In this document: one piece after another, positions 6,986-14,796 of the stretch
How positions within the stretch are numbered: position 1 is the stretch's first letter
Layout: every line of letters starts with the position of its first letter
NCBI GenBank assembly: GCA_000989305.1
Contig: LBTB01000013.1
Location: forward strand, 1-44,309
DNA: 44,309 nucleotides
Direction of reading: 5' to 3'
DNA from: Candidatus Shapirobacteria bacterium GW2011_GWF2_37_20
GTDB taxonomy: Bacteria > Patescibacteriota > Microgenomatia > UBA12405
Program-made: the position numbers and the translations under genes
The notes under the pieces: generated by a model
What the model saw: the letters and a program-made list of their open reading frames with translations, nothing else
Databases searched by the model: none
Told to the model about the DNA's origin: nothing

Positions 6986-7019
6986 GCCACATTATTTGGA
7001 TTAATCCAAACTCAGTGGC
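6986..7019 (-). other. Hairpin after the rpsT stop codon
   Basis: A perfect 16-bp palindrome (TTTGGATTAATCCAAA, 6995-7010) is flanked by complementary GCCAC and GTGGC, with a 4x4 internal loop between. It lies 2 nt after the rpsT stop and just before the terminator. It may protect the 3' end of the mRNA. Confidence 0.5.
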
Positions 7020-7021
7020 TT

Positions 7022-7339
7022 TTACATTTTCTTGATAGCTTTTTTCTTGATCAATTTTTTCTTAGCTTTTTTGACAGTTTTTTTGACGACTACTTTTTCA
7101 ACAACTTTTCCGACTCTTTTTGCATATCTGGCTTTAAGTCTGGCCACTTTATTCTTCTGATATAAGTGTTTTTTCTCCGCCTTGTCCAAAATTGCTTGTA
7201 CTTCTGAAAAACCTTTCTTTTCAGGTTTTAACAAGAATTTCTTAATTACCTCTTTAAGTTTATTCTTAAAAGAAGTATTAATTTTTTTGTTTTTAATTGA
7301 CTTACGAAGTGATTTTTTAGATGATCTTCCAATTGGCAT
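7022..7339 (-). CDS. rpsT: Small ribosomal subunit protein bS20
   Basis: bS20 binds 16S rRNA helices in the 30S body. The product is all-helical and lysine-rich (105 residues, slightly longer than the usual 85-90). It has the family start with SSKKSLRKS-like basic repeats and a central helical hairpin. The C-terminal 30 residues are a Lys/Val-rich extension. A good promoter drives it: TTGTAA, 17 nt, TAGAAT, then 7 nt to the ATG, so the message is leaderless. bS20 usually uses a poor start for feedback control; none is evident here. Confidence 0.88.
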   Translation of the reverse strand: MPIGRSSKKSLRKSIKNKKINTSFKNKLKEVIKKFLLKPEKKGFSEVQAILDKAEKKHLYQKNKVARLKARYAKRVGKVVEKVVVKKTVKKAKKKLIKKKAIKKM

Positions 7340-7346
7340 AAGTCGT

Positions 7347-7386
7347 ATTCTATCCTATCGCCATTCTATTTACAATAATTTACAAT
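7347..7386. promoter_or_regulatory. Divergent promoters of rpsT and murJ
   Basis: The minus strand has TTGTAA (7375-7370), 17 nt, TAGAAT (7352-7347), 7 nt to rpsT. The plus strand has TACAAT (7381-7386), 6 nt to murJ. TTTACAATAA occurs twice in tandem (7370-7379 and 7380-7389), and the upstream copy supplies the -35 of rpsT. Confidence 0.55.
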
Positions 7387-7392
7387 AAGTAA

Positions 7393-9000
7393 ATGTCCCT
7401 CTTAGATAAATTTCGCTCTTTCGCTCATCACCGTCAAAAAAGTATTTTTTCTGCCACGGTTGTTTTGGCGGTCACTTTTTTGGCCTCAGCTCTTCTGGGT
7501 TTTTTACGTACCCGCTTTCTCTATTCAGCCTTTTTTAAATGCTGTGTTTTGGATCTTGATGCTTACAATGCCGCTTTCCGTATTCCTGATTTGATTTTTA
7601 AATTATTGGTTACCGGTGCTTTATCGGCCTCCTTTATTCCCGTTTTTAGTAGCTATCTTCACAAGAACAAGAAACAAGCCCAGCTTATGGCCTCTTCGGT
7701 CATCAACCTACTCCTTCTCATCTTTCTTGGTATTTCCTTAATTGCCTTAATTTTTGCCCATCCTCTGTCCCAGCTTATTGCTAAGGGCTTTTCTCCTTAC
7801 CAAATTGACCTCATGGCATCCTTAACTCGGATTTTGTTAATTGCTCAAATATTTTTTCTCATTAGCAATTTTTTAACAGCCGTTCTTCAGGTCAAACAAA
7901 TCTTTATCATTCCAGCTCTTTCTCCTATTGTTTACAACCTTTTTATAATACTGGGCATTTACACCCTAGCTCCCGCTTTTGGTATTTATGGTGTCGTCTA
8001 TGCTGTCGTCGTTGGTGCCTTCTTCCACATGGCGATTCAGATTCCTTCAATCAGACACATTGGTTTTAATTATTCGCGTGTTGCCAGCTTTAAAATTCCG
8101 GGAGTCCGGGAAATCGTTCGTCTGATGATTCCCAGAACTCTATCCCTGGGTTTAGCAGAAATTGAAAATACTGTGACTTTGTTCTTTGCTTCAACCTTAT
8201 CTGCCGGTTCAATCTCACTTCTTAACTTGGCACTCCAATTAATGTATCTCCCCAGTCGGATTTTTGGTACCACTGTTGGCCAGGCATCCCTTCCGGTACT
8301 TTCAAAAAATATTGCTAAAAACCAATTAGATCTTTTTCGAAATACCGTTCGAAAAACCATTCTTCAAAGCATTTATATTGCCTTTCCTATAGGCGTCTTA
8401 ATCCTGGTTAACCGTCTTCCGATTGTTCGTTTGGCCTTTGGTACCAGGCAATTTCCCTGGTCTGCCACCTTGTTAACAGCCAGAACCTTAGCTTTTTTGA
8501 CCCCAGCCATTGTCTGCCAGGCGGCAATTCAAATCCTCATCCGGTCCTTTTACGCTCTTCACGACACTAAAACTCCTCTTAAAATTTCCGCTCTTTCACT
8601 TTTTTTCAACGTCATTACCAGTTATTTTTTTATTCATTTCACTACTTTGGGAATTGTTGGTTTGGCCATCAGTGCTTCTATCGGTAACTTAGTCCAGTGT
8701 ATTGGACTATTTTGGCTCTTTGTTTTAAGAGTTGACGGTCAAGGTTGGAAAGAAATGTTATTTAGTTTTAATCGAATCCTAATTAGTTCCATTCTTTGTG
8801 GTTTAGTTTCTTGGCTAACCATCCGTTGTTTAGACTTGTTTATCCTTGACACCAGTAAAACAATCAACGTTGTTTTGGTTTTTGGGGCCTCAGTGCTTTC
8901 CGGAGCCTTTTCTTTCCTGGTCTTTACCTGGCTTTTTCATTCACCTGAATTTTTCTATATCAAATCCCATTTCCGTCGCATTTTTCGTTTCCTTTCCTGA
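7393..9000 (+). CDS. murJ: Lipid II flippase MurJ
   Basis: MurJ moves undecaprenyl-linked peptidoglycan precursor across the inner membrane. The 535-residue product is hydrophobic throughout, consistent with the 14 membrane helices of the MviN/MOP family. Family landmarks include the first-helix region ending GFLRTRFL, DAYNAAFRIPD, LVTGALSASFIPVFS, and a central SLGLAEIENTV. It is the first gene of a plus-strand run leading into pilus-like genes. The start is the ATG 6 nt after TACAAT. Conserved cavity arginines appear present but cannot be placed with certainty. Confidence 0.93.
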   Translation: MSLLDKFRSFAHHRQKSIFSATVVLAVTFLASALLGFLRTRFLYSAFFKCCVLDLDAYNAAFRIPDLIFKLLVTGALSASFIPVFSSYLHKNKKQAQLMASSVINLLLLIFLGISLIALIFAHPLSQLIAKGFSPYQIDLMASLTRILLIAQIFFLISNFLTAVLQVKQIFIIPALSPIVYNLFIILGIYTLAPAFGIYGVVYAVVVGAFFHMAIQIPSIRHIGFNYSRVASFKIPGVREIVRLMIPRTLSLGLAEIENTVTLFFASTLSAGSISLLNLALQLMYLPSRIFGTTVGQASLPVLSKNIAKNQLDLFRNTVRKTILQSIYIAFPIGVLILVNRLPIVRLAFGTRQFPWSATLLTARTLAFLTPAIVCQAAIQILIRSFYALHDTKTPLKISALSLFFNVITSYFFIHFTTLGIVGLAISASIGNLVQCIGLFWLFVLRVDGQGWKEMLFSFNRILISSILCGLVSWLTIRCLDLFILDTSKTINVVLVFGASVLSGAFSFLVFTWLFHSPEFFYIKSHFRRIFRFLS

Positions 9001-9025
9001 ATCTTTTGTTTATACTGTTAATAGT

Positions 9026-9586
9026 ATGCCTTCAAAAAAGGAGATCTCTTTATTACCTAGCGAGGAAAACAACAACAGTTTTCTGGGTCGTTTTCTTAGG
9101 TGGATTACCAGCGTCGGTCGGGTTGTTATCATTTTCACTGAACTAATAGTTATATTGGCTTTTTTATCCCGTTTTTGGCTGGACAGAAAAAATTCTGATT
9201 TGTCAGAAATTCTTCGTCAACAAAAGGCAATTCTTGCCAGTACCAAAGAATTTGAAGATGACTACACTTCTCTTCAATCCCGTCTCCGTCATATTAAAAA
9301 ATTCTATGCCTCTGAACCCAACTATGTTTATAATCTAAACTCATTAATTCAAAGTTTACCCTCTGGTATCTATTTTCAAAATTTCAATATAAAGAGTGAC
9401 GAAAAGACGTCACAAATCTCTGCCACGGTTGAACTCTATTCCTTTCAGGAAGACGCTATTGTCAACTTTATTACCAATCTCAAGCTCAATCCCGATATTG
9501 ATAGTGTTCAGGTTCAAAAAATCGAGAAAAAAACCAAAGACAGTAAATATTATTTAAGCCTTGCCCTGGCTTTCAAAAAAGTATGA
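9026..9586 (+). CDS. PilN-like type IV pilus assembly protein
   Basis: The 186-residue protein has a cytoplasmic N-terminus of about 28 residues, one membrane helix (about 29-51), a helical segment (about 55-95) and an alpha/beta domain. This is the fimbrial assembly (PilN) layout; PilN links cytoplasmic PilM to periplasmic PilO. I chose the ATG at 9026, which follows TATACT by 9 nt. A longer frame from 8846 would lie antiparallel in content to MurJ coding sequence and is not credible. It overlaps the next gene by ATGA. No pilM, pilB or pilin gene is in the window. Confidence 0.65.
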   Translation: MPSKKEISLLPSEENNNSFLGRFLRWITSVGRVVIIFTELIVILAFLSRFWLDRKNSDLSEILRQQKAILASTKEFEDDYTSLQSRLRHIKKFYASEPNYVYNLNSLIQSLPSGIYFQNFNIKSDEKTSQISATVELYSFQEDAIVNFITNLKLNPDIDSVQVQKIEKKTKDSKYYLSLALAFKKV

Positions 9587-10191
9587 TATTTAATCTTAAT
9601 ACATCAAAAATTTCTTCCCAAATAAACCCCCTCTTTGTTTATCTTCAGAAGCAAAAAGAAAACCAGAAGGTTACTAAATTGGTCGAAATTGGAGCCACTT
9701 TTTTTCTTATTTCTTTTTTTATATTTTTTGCTATAAAACCAACCTTTTTAACCATTTCTTCTCTTTTAGGCGATATTAAATCAAAAGAAATATTAAGCAA
9801 GGAACTAAAAACAAAAATCAACGACGTCATTATTGCCCAGGATCTTTTTTCACAGGTCCAGGAGAGATATTATTTGGTTGAATCCAGTCTACCCACCAAT
9901 CCCCGTTTTTCCCAGGCAACTTCTCAAATATTATCTTCATCGCAAAATCATCAGATATTTTTCAACAAAATTGATTTCTTAATGGAGGATTCTAATTCTT
10001 TTTCCACCAACATTAGTACCACCTCTTCCTACTTACCGGCCATTTCCCTTGTTTCCGAGCTTCTTCAAAGTCGCCGACTCATGGCTATTGATAACTTTAC
10101 TTTTTCTTTAAGTAAAAATATTCAGGATCAACGAATTAATATAAATTTACCCTTAAAAATTTATTATTGGCAAAACGATGCGGAAAAATAA
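9583..10191 (+). CDS. PilO-like type IV pilus assembly protein
   Basis: The 202-residue protein has one membrane helix (about 43-62), a helical coiled region (about 65-100) and a C-terminal alpha/beta domain. This matches PilO, which pairs with PilN in the inner-membrane alignment subcomplex. The call rests on topology, size and its place directly after the PilN-like gene (4-nt ATGA overlap), not on strong motifs. It overlaps the next start by 14 nt. Confidence 0.6.
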   Translation: MIFNLNTSKISSQINPLFVYLQKQKENQKVTKLVEIGATFFLISFFIFFAIKPTFLTISSLLGDIKSKEILSKELKTKINDVIIAQDLFSQVQERYYLVESSLPTNPRFSQATSQILSSSQNHQIFFNKIDFLMEDSNSFSTNISTTSSYLPAISLVSELLQSRRLMAIDNFTFSLSKNIQDQRININLPLKIYYWQNDAEK

Positions 10192-10387
10192 ATTACCTCA
10201 GTTTTTTGTTTTTTTGAGCGTTTGTACCTTTTTGGCCATTTTTTTCTTCGTTGTTCAACAAAGTTACAACAACCTAATTCGTGCTACTGCCGAAGTCCAA
10301 AGTAGTCCGCTTATTCGTTCCGTTTCACCGGATCTAGAAATAGATGTTTTGGATGAAATCGAAAAAAGACAAGAAATCATTCAATGA
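10178..10387 (+). CDS. Small single-pass membrane protein (69 aa)
   Basis: A short basic N-terminus, one membrane helix (about 8-27) and a 40-residue acidic outer tail. I do not recognise the family. It is embedded between the PilO-like gene (14-nt overlap) and the next surface-protein gene (4-nt ATGA overlap), so it is surely translated with them. By position it could stand in for PilP or be a minor pilus component, but nothing in its sequence shows this. Confidence 0.6.
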   Translation: MRKNKLPQFFVFLSVCTFLAIFFFVVQQSYNNLIRATAEVQSSPLIRSVSPDLEIDVLDEIEKRQEIIQ

Positions 10388-11136
10388 AAGATAAACGTTT
10401 CCCCACTATTTTAGGTGTTATATTGCTTACCGTAATTTTATTTGCTGGTGTTTATCTCTCAACTAAAACCACCACCTTTCTTTCAAAAGCCAGTAATGTT
10501 TGTGAACCAATAAATCCTCAAATAACAAATTTAACCTATGGTTCATTTGATTTTTCATTTACCACCTCCACCTCTTGTGTTACCACCCTGGTTATCAACA
10601 ATAAGATATATCAGGATTCCTCAACTGTCTCAAATACTCACTATTTTAAAATTGCCAATCTTTCACCTTCCACTTCTTACCAATTCCACCTAATTTCCTC
10701 CGGTATAACCTACTCTCGGCCTGAGTACAGTCTTACTACCACCGTAAAACCGGACTCTCCCATTCCCGCCTCAAACTTAGCTTGGGGAAAAATCCTAAAC
10801 AATAGTGGTGGTCCTGTTTCTGGGGCTATCATCTATTTAACTATTCCCGGATCCCAGGCCTTATCAGCCTTTTCAAATAGGGATGGTAATTGGAATATTT
10901 CTTTTGCCACCAGTTTTAACGAGGGGAAGACCGATTGGTTTTCTCCTGCTTCTCCTGTTGATGAAGATTTAATTGTCTATTCCCCCGACGGTCAGTTAAC
11001 CCAAATAACTAATAGTTCTGACAATAACGATCCCGTACCGGATATTATTGTCGGTCAAAATTATTTTTCAACGAGCTCCACTGTTTCTTTAAATAAAGAC
11101 ACTCTCCTTGGTTCCGGCACCGCCGAAAAGAATTAG
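10384..11136 (+). CDS. Surface protein with fibronectin-III-like domains, N-terminal part (frameshifted)
   Basis: The first 250 residues of an anchored surface protein. A signal-anchor (about 7-26) precedes a fibronectin-III-like domain (about 45-120, with ITNLTYGSFDFSFTT and LSPSTSYQFHL) and a carboxypeptidase-regulatory-like beta domain (about 130-190, with GGPVSGAIIYL). The frame ends at TAG 11134-11136. Adding one base in the AAAA run at 11126-11129 would continue it smoothly into the fragment ending at 11585. It is either a mutation, a sequencing error or a slippage site. Total restored length would be about 400 residues. Confidence 0.75.
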   Translation: MKDKRFPTILGVILLTVILFAGVYLSTKTTTFLSKASNVCEPINPQITNLTYGSFDFSFTTSTSCVTTLVINNKIYQDSSTVSNTHYFKIANLSPSTSYQFHLISSGITYSRPEYSLTTTVKPDSPIPASNLAWGKILNNSGGPVSGAIIYLTIPGSQALSAFSNRDGNWNISFATSFNEGKTDWFSPASPVDEDLIVYSPDGQLTQITNSSDNNDPVPDIIVGQNYFSTSSTVSLNKDTLLGSGTAEKN

Positions 11137-11585
11137 AAACGATTTCTACTCCGAAACCCGACATTTTTGGTCGAGGTCCTGCAAACACTACTTTTCAAAT
11201 CAGCCTTGACGGTCTACCTGGTGTGGTTACTGTCGGAAACGACAATGTCTGGCACTGGTCTCCCTCACAAAACTTATCACTTGGTTCACATAAATTAGTT
11301 CTGAGTAATCAAGGTCAAACTATCACTAGGAATTTTTCTGTTTCATTAGACCAAAATTTAGCTTTTACCTCTACCCCTTCGGCCACCCTTGTTCCTACTC
11401 AAAAAATTGTTCCAACCACCCCCACTCTTCCCACAAAGATCCCCACGACTATTCCTACAATCAGAACGGCTAAACCCTCAACTACTTCGGCTCTTTATCA
11501 AAGCGGCGCCACTTTTCCCACCTATTTCTTAATAATTTTATCTTCCCTTCTATTTAGTGTATCCTTATATTATTATCGACGATGA
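11127..11585 (+). CDS. Surface protein, C-terminal part after the frameshift
   Basis: This is the other half of the gene starting at 10384, in the -1 frame. It encodes another beta-sandwich (about 11150-11370; WHWSPSQNLSLGSHKLVLSN is typical of bacterial Ig-like repeats). A Thr/Pro-rich stalk and a C-terminal membrane helix ending YYYRR follow. Upstream of that helix is LYQSGATFP, which resembles LPESGIEFP in the next protein. The first ATG in this frame is 11223, in the middle of the domain, so independent translation is unlikely. The 3' end overlaps the next gene by ATGA. Confidence 0.65.
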   Translation, partial: KELETISTPKPDIFGRGPANTTFQISLDGLPGVVTVGNDNVWHWSPSQNLSLGSHKLVLSNQGQTITRNFSVSLDQNLAFTSTPSATLVPTQKIVPTTPTLPTKIPTTIPTIRTAKPSTTSALYQSGATFPTYFLIILSSLLFSVSLYYYRR

Positions 11586-12457
11586 AAAAATACGGAATAT
11601 TAAGTATCTTATTTCTCTTACTATCTCTAATAGGTGGCCTATATTTAGTAAAAAATATTCAGGATAATCGGAATCGTGCTGAAACTGGTTGTTGGGCTAC
11701 CTGCAATTGTTCCTGTGGCCTGACTTTTTGTGCCGACCCCAATGCACGCGGTTGTCGCTATGAATGTCTTGATAAATGTGGAGAAATTTCCAATTATGGG
11801 TCTTTCACTGACGACCCTTGTGATCAAGTAAGCGCCACTGCAAAATGTCTTACCACCAGGTCTGGCACTATGGATGTTGTCAATCACTATAAATGTCCTG
11901 GCCTTGTTTCTATCCCGGCGGCAGGTTGTTCAAGTAACGTGACAACTTACAGAAATGTTACTAGTGTCTGTGTCGACGAATCTCTGTGTGGTGTCCAACA
12001 AATTGACTATCAGAACTGTTTTGTTTCTTATCTAAAAATATGCAAAGCCCCCACTGACGCCCCAGAAATTATTCGAACTCCTACCTCAACTCCTCGCCCC
12101 ACCTCAACTCCTACACCCGGACCTACCTCAACTCCTCGCCCCACCTCAACCCCGCGGCCAACCAATACCCCAACCCCGCGACCAACCTCCACTCCAATTC
12201 CCACCTCAACCCCAACACCAACAAATACCCCAACTCCCACCCCTGGTCCCACCTCCACCCCCGGCCCTACCTCTACTCCCAGTCCCACCTCAACTCCGGT
12301 CCCGCCAACCAACACCCCGGTTCCTACCGATGTCATTGCCAGTGGCCCAAGCCCCACCAGAATCATTCTTCCAGAATCCGGTATCGAATTTCCTTCCCAA
12401 ATGCTAACCATTTTCGGTGGAATCATCACCTTGCTGGGATTTTTGATATTATTGTAG
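11582..12457 (+). CDS. Cys-rich surface protein with PTSTP stalk and C-terminal membrane anchor
   Basis: A 291-residue secreted protein. It has an N-terminal signal-anchor (about 4-23), a cysteine-rich head (about 36-155, some 18 Cys, likely disulfide-bonded), a stalk of about 85 residues built from PTSTP-type repeats, and a C-terminal hydrophobic helix preceded by LPESGIEFP. That motif resembles an LPxTG sorting signal, but no positive tail follows the helix. Such low-complexity stalks are frequent in Microgenomates surface proteins. The head is not recognised. It is co-translated with the preceding surface protein and the pilus-like genes, so a joint surface role is inferred. Confidence 0.75.
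   Translation: MKKYGILSILFLLLSLIGGLYLVKNIQDNRNRAETGCWATCNCSCGLTFCADPNARGCRYECLDKCGEISNYGSFTDDPCDQVSATAKCLTTRSGTMDVVNHYKCPGLVSIPAAGCSSNVTTYRNVTSVCVDESLCGVQQIDYQNCFVSYLKICKAPTDAPEIIRTPTSTPRPTSTPTPGPTSTPRPTSTPRPTNTPTPRPTSTPIPTSTPTPTNTPTPTPGPTSTPGPTSTPSPTSTPVPPTNTPVPTDVIASGPSPTRIILPESGIEFPSQMLTIFGGIITLLGFLILL
12077..12330 (+). repeat. PTSTP-coding degenerate tandem repeat
   Basis: The stretch codes for repeated Pro-Thr-Ser-Thr-Pro units with Arg-Pro or Gly-Pro linkers, with some nearly identical 15-18 nt units (cctcaactcctcgccccac-like). It is much richer in C than its surroundings. The unit number probably varies between strains. Confidence 0.8.
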
Positions 12458-12458
12458 T

Positions 12459-13364
12459 GTGTTAGCACTTATTCAGGCACTTCGACCCAATCAGTGGATA
12501 AAAAATTTAAGTCTTTTTGCCGCTGCAATTTTAACCGGTCAACTTTTAAATCCTCAAGTATTTTCTGCCAGCATATTGGCATTTATTTGTTTTTGTCTTT
12601 TGTCATCATCCTCGTATCTGATTAACGACTTACTTGATTTAGACAAAGATCGTCTCCATCCTGTTAAAAAGTTTCGTCCTTTAGCTAGGGGCGCAATAAG
12701 CAAAAGAGATGCTATTTTCCTATCAATAGCATCGGCCCTACTGGGACTCTTTATCGCTCTATTTATTAACCCAACCTTTTTTATCGTTGCCCTTATTTTT
12801 ATTTTAATGCAATATTCCTATTCCTTTTTTATAAAAAAGAAAGCACTCTTGGACATTATGGGAATTGCTTTTTTCTTTATTATCCGGACTTATGCTGGTG
12901 AAGTTGCTACCGGCTATCATTTACCTGTTTGGATTATGCTCGCGGTTATTTTCCTAGCTCTTTTTATTGCCAGTGGTAAACGTCGAAGTGAGTTTTACAG
13001 TACCGGTAAAACAACCCGCAAAGCCCTCGAGGGTTACAACAAAAGTTTACTCAATTTTTACACCACCATTTTTGCTGTTTGTACTTTAATTAGCTATGCC
13101 ATGTTTACATTTTTTACTGAGACAGTCAGATTTGAAGGTATTATTCATGAATTCTTGTTAACTAATTATCCTTCCGCCCTAGATCGAAAGTGGTGGATGG
13201 TAACTTTATTACCGGTTGTTTTTGGCATCATGCGTTATGGTCAAATTATCTTTGAAATGCAGGAAGGGGAACGTCCGGAGAGGATAATTGCCACTGACAT
13301 ACCCCTACTTAGTGCGGTTTTAGTTTGGGGACTGATGATGCTTACTATCATGTATGTCCTTTAA
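12459..13364 (+). CDS. UbiA-family polyprenyl-phosphate phosphoribosyltransferase-like enzyme
   Basis: The 301-residue membrane protein matches the decaprenyl-phosphate phosphoribosyltransferase branch of UbiA (mycobacterial Rv3806c type). It has an LRPNQWIKN start, NDLLDLDKDRLHPVKKFRP (NDxxDxxxD with the HPxKxxRP extension), and a second Asp motif in LLDIMGIAFFFIIRTYAGEVATG, then GKRRSEF. These enzymes attach phosphoribose from PRPP to a lipid phosphate, making a sugar donor for wall arabinan. Substrate here is inferred. It starts with GTG, 1 nt after the previous stop, and overlaps the next gene by 11 nt. Confidence 0.82.
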   Translation: MLALIQALRPNQWIKNLSLFAAAILTGQLLNPQVFSASILAFICFCLLSSSSYLINDLLDLDKDRLHPVKKFRPLARGAISKRDAIFLSIASALLGLFIALFINPTFFIVALIFILMQYSYSFFIKKKALLDIMGIAFFFIIRTYAGEVATGYHLPVWIMLAVIFLALFIASGKRRSEFYSTGKTTRKALEGYNKSLLNFYTTIFAVCTLISYAMFTFFTETVRFEGIIHEFLLTNYPSALDRKWWMVTLLPVVFGIMRYGQIIFEMQEGERPERIIATDIPLLSAVLVWGLMMLTIMYVL

Positions 13365-14796
13365 GCACAAAGTTCTTATCCTTATTTTATTAGCTTTAAT
13401 AACCAGATTCCTTGGTCTCAACTGGGGAAACAATTTTTTCTTTCATCCCGATGAAAACAATATGGCTGTGGCTCTTTCCAAACTTAGTCCCCAGAGCCTA
13501 AATCCGCATTTTTTTGCCTATGGTCAATTTCCACTCTATCTTGGTTATTTTTCATTAGAAGTTTTTAATTTACCCAACAACTTTGTAAACTCCATTTTTG
13601 TTCTTCGTTTTTATTCGGCTTTATTTTCCCTTTTGTCTCTTTATTTTTTCTATAAAATTTATCCCAGTCTTTCCTTTGTTCTTCTTCTTATCTTTACACC
13701 AGGCCTGATTCAGTTGGCCCATTTTGGTACCACCGAGAGCTTACTTATTTTGACCTTCTCCATTAATTTATTTTTGGCCAAGTTAATTTTAAAAAAACCC
13801 CACTTTATATTTTTTATTTTTGCCGCGATTAGTACTGCTGTGGCCACAGCTACTAAAATTTCCGGTGCCATCTTTGCCCTTCCGATTGTTTTTGCCGCCA
13901 TTCATATTCGCTCCTGGTATCTTATCCCTTACTTTTTATTGTCACTATTTTTAAGCATTGCTCTGTCGCCTTATAGCATTCTTGCCCTTCCCGATTTTAT
14001 CTCCACCATGAGATATGAAACCCAAGTTGCCACTGGTCTTTTACCGGTTTTTTATACTACGCAATTTCAAAATTCTTTACCTTATATTTTTCAAATCACT
14101 AAAATTTTTCCCTACGTTAATGGTTGGCCTATTTTTCTTTTTGCTCTTTTATCCATACCTTATTTGGTGATAAAAAATAAAAAATACTCAATAATTATTT
14201 TTCTTTCTTCCCTAATCTATTTCTTATATTTTGGGCAACTTTACGTTAAGTGGACTCGTTTTATGTCCCCCTTATTTTTTGTTTTACCGTTTTTTGCCAG
14301 CATCTTTTTAAAACGTTTTCCCAAACTTCTTCCCCTTGCTCTAATTCCCGGAATTATATTTTTTGCTCACTATTTATTTCCTGATACTCGCCTTGTGGCT
14401 TCAAAATATTTAGTTTCCAATTTACCTCAGGAATCTACAGTTCTTTCCGAATCAGGAAATGTTGTCAATCTGCCAGTATTACCAAATGGCTTGAACATTA
14501 ATAATTATGATTTTTACAATTACGATTCCGCCTCCTTGGCAAAAAGTCTTTCTTCCTCTGATTATATTTTGATTCCTTCTCGCCGGGTTTTTAAAAATTA
14601 TGAATTAAATTATTACCAGCATCTCTTTAATGGTAGCTTGGGCTTTCGGGAAATCAAAAGAATTTCACCTCTTTCTGATTTTTTTCTCAACCCGGAAAAT
14701 GCCGAAGAAACTTGGTCAGTATTTGACAGACCCATAATTAGAATCTATCAGAAAAATAACAACTTAACTTTAGACCAATATGAAAATCTTCTCTAA
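13354..14796 (+). CDS. GT39-like multi-pass glycosyltransferase
   Basis: The 480-residue protein has about 10-12 predicted membrane helices, then a C-terminal outer domain. FFHPDENN, in the first outer loop after helix 1, corresponds to the catalytic acidic pair of the PMT/ArnT (GT39/GT83) GT-C fold. Such enzymes transfer a sugar from a polyprenyl-phosphate donor to a protein or glycan outside the membrane. It overlaps the UbiA-like gene by 11 nt and the next paralogue by 17 nt, so all three are coupled. Acceptor unknown. Confidence 0.72.
   Translation: MSFKHKVLILILLALITRFLGLNWGNNFFFHPDENNMAVALSKLSPQSLNPHFFAYGQFPLYLGYFSLEVFNLPNNFVNSIFVLRFYSALFSLLSLYFFYKIYPSLSFVLLLIFTPGLIQLAHFGTTESLLILTFSINLFLAKLILKKPHFIFFIFAAISTAVATATKISGAIFALPIVFAAIHIRSWYLIPYFLLSLFLSIALSPYSILALPDFISTMRYETQVATGLLPVFYTTQFQNSLPYIFQITKIFPYVNGWPIFLFALLSIPYLVIKNKKYSIIIFLSSLIYFLYFGQLYVKWTRFMSPLFFVLPFFASIFLKRFPKLLPLALIPGIIFFAHYLFPDTRLVASKYLVSNLPQESTVLSESGNVVNLPVLPNGLNINNYDFYNYDSASLAKSLSSSDYILIPSRRVFKNYELNYYQHLFNGSLGFREIKRISPLSDFFLNPENAEETWSVFDRPIIRIYQKNNNLTLDQYENLL

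Noticed and set aside
6942-6992. Longer MetRS N-terminus from ATG 6992
   Set aside because: The extra 17 codons lie in the terminator hairpin and match nothing in MetRS; the family start is at 6941.
11122-11136. Programmed -1 frameshift
   Set aside because: C-GAA-AAG is not a good slippery heptamer (the P-site tRNA would mismatch) and no downstream stimulatory structure was evident, so mutation or error is more likely.
12077-12330. Short repeats resembling a CRISPR array
   Set aside because: Units are degenerate, in frame, without unique spacers, and code for a Pro/Thr stalk.
12028-12468. Long minus-strand frame of Val-Gly repeats
   Set aside because: It is the antisense reading of the PTSTP repeat in the surface-protein gene; repeats give open frames on both strands.
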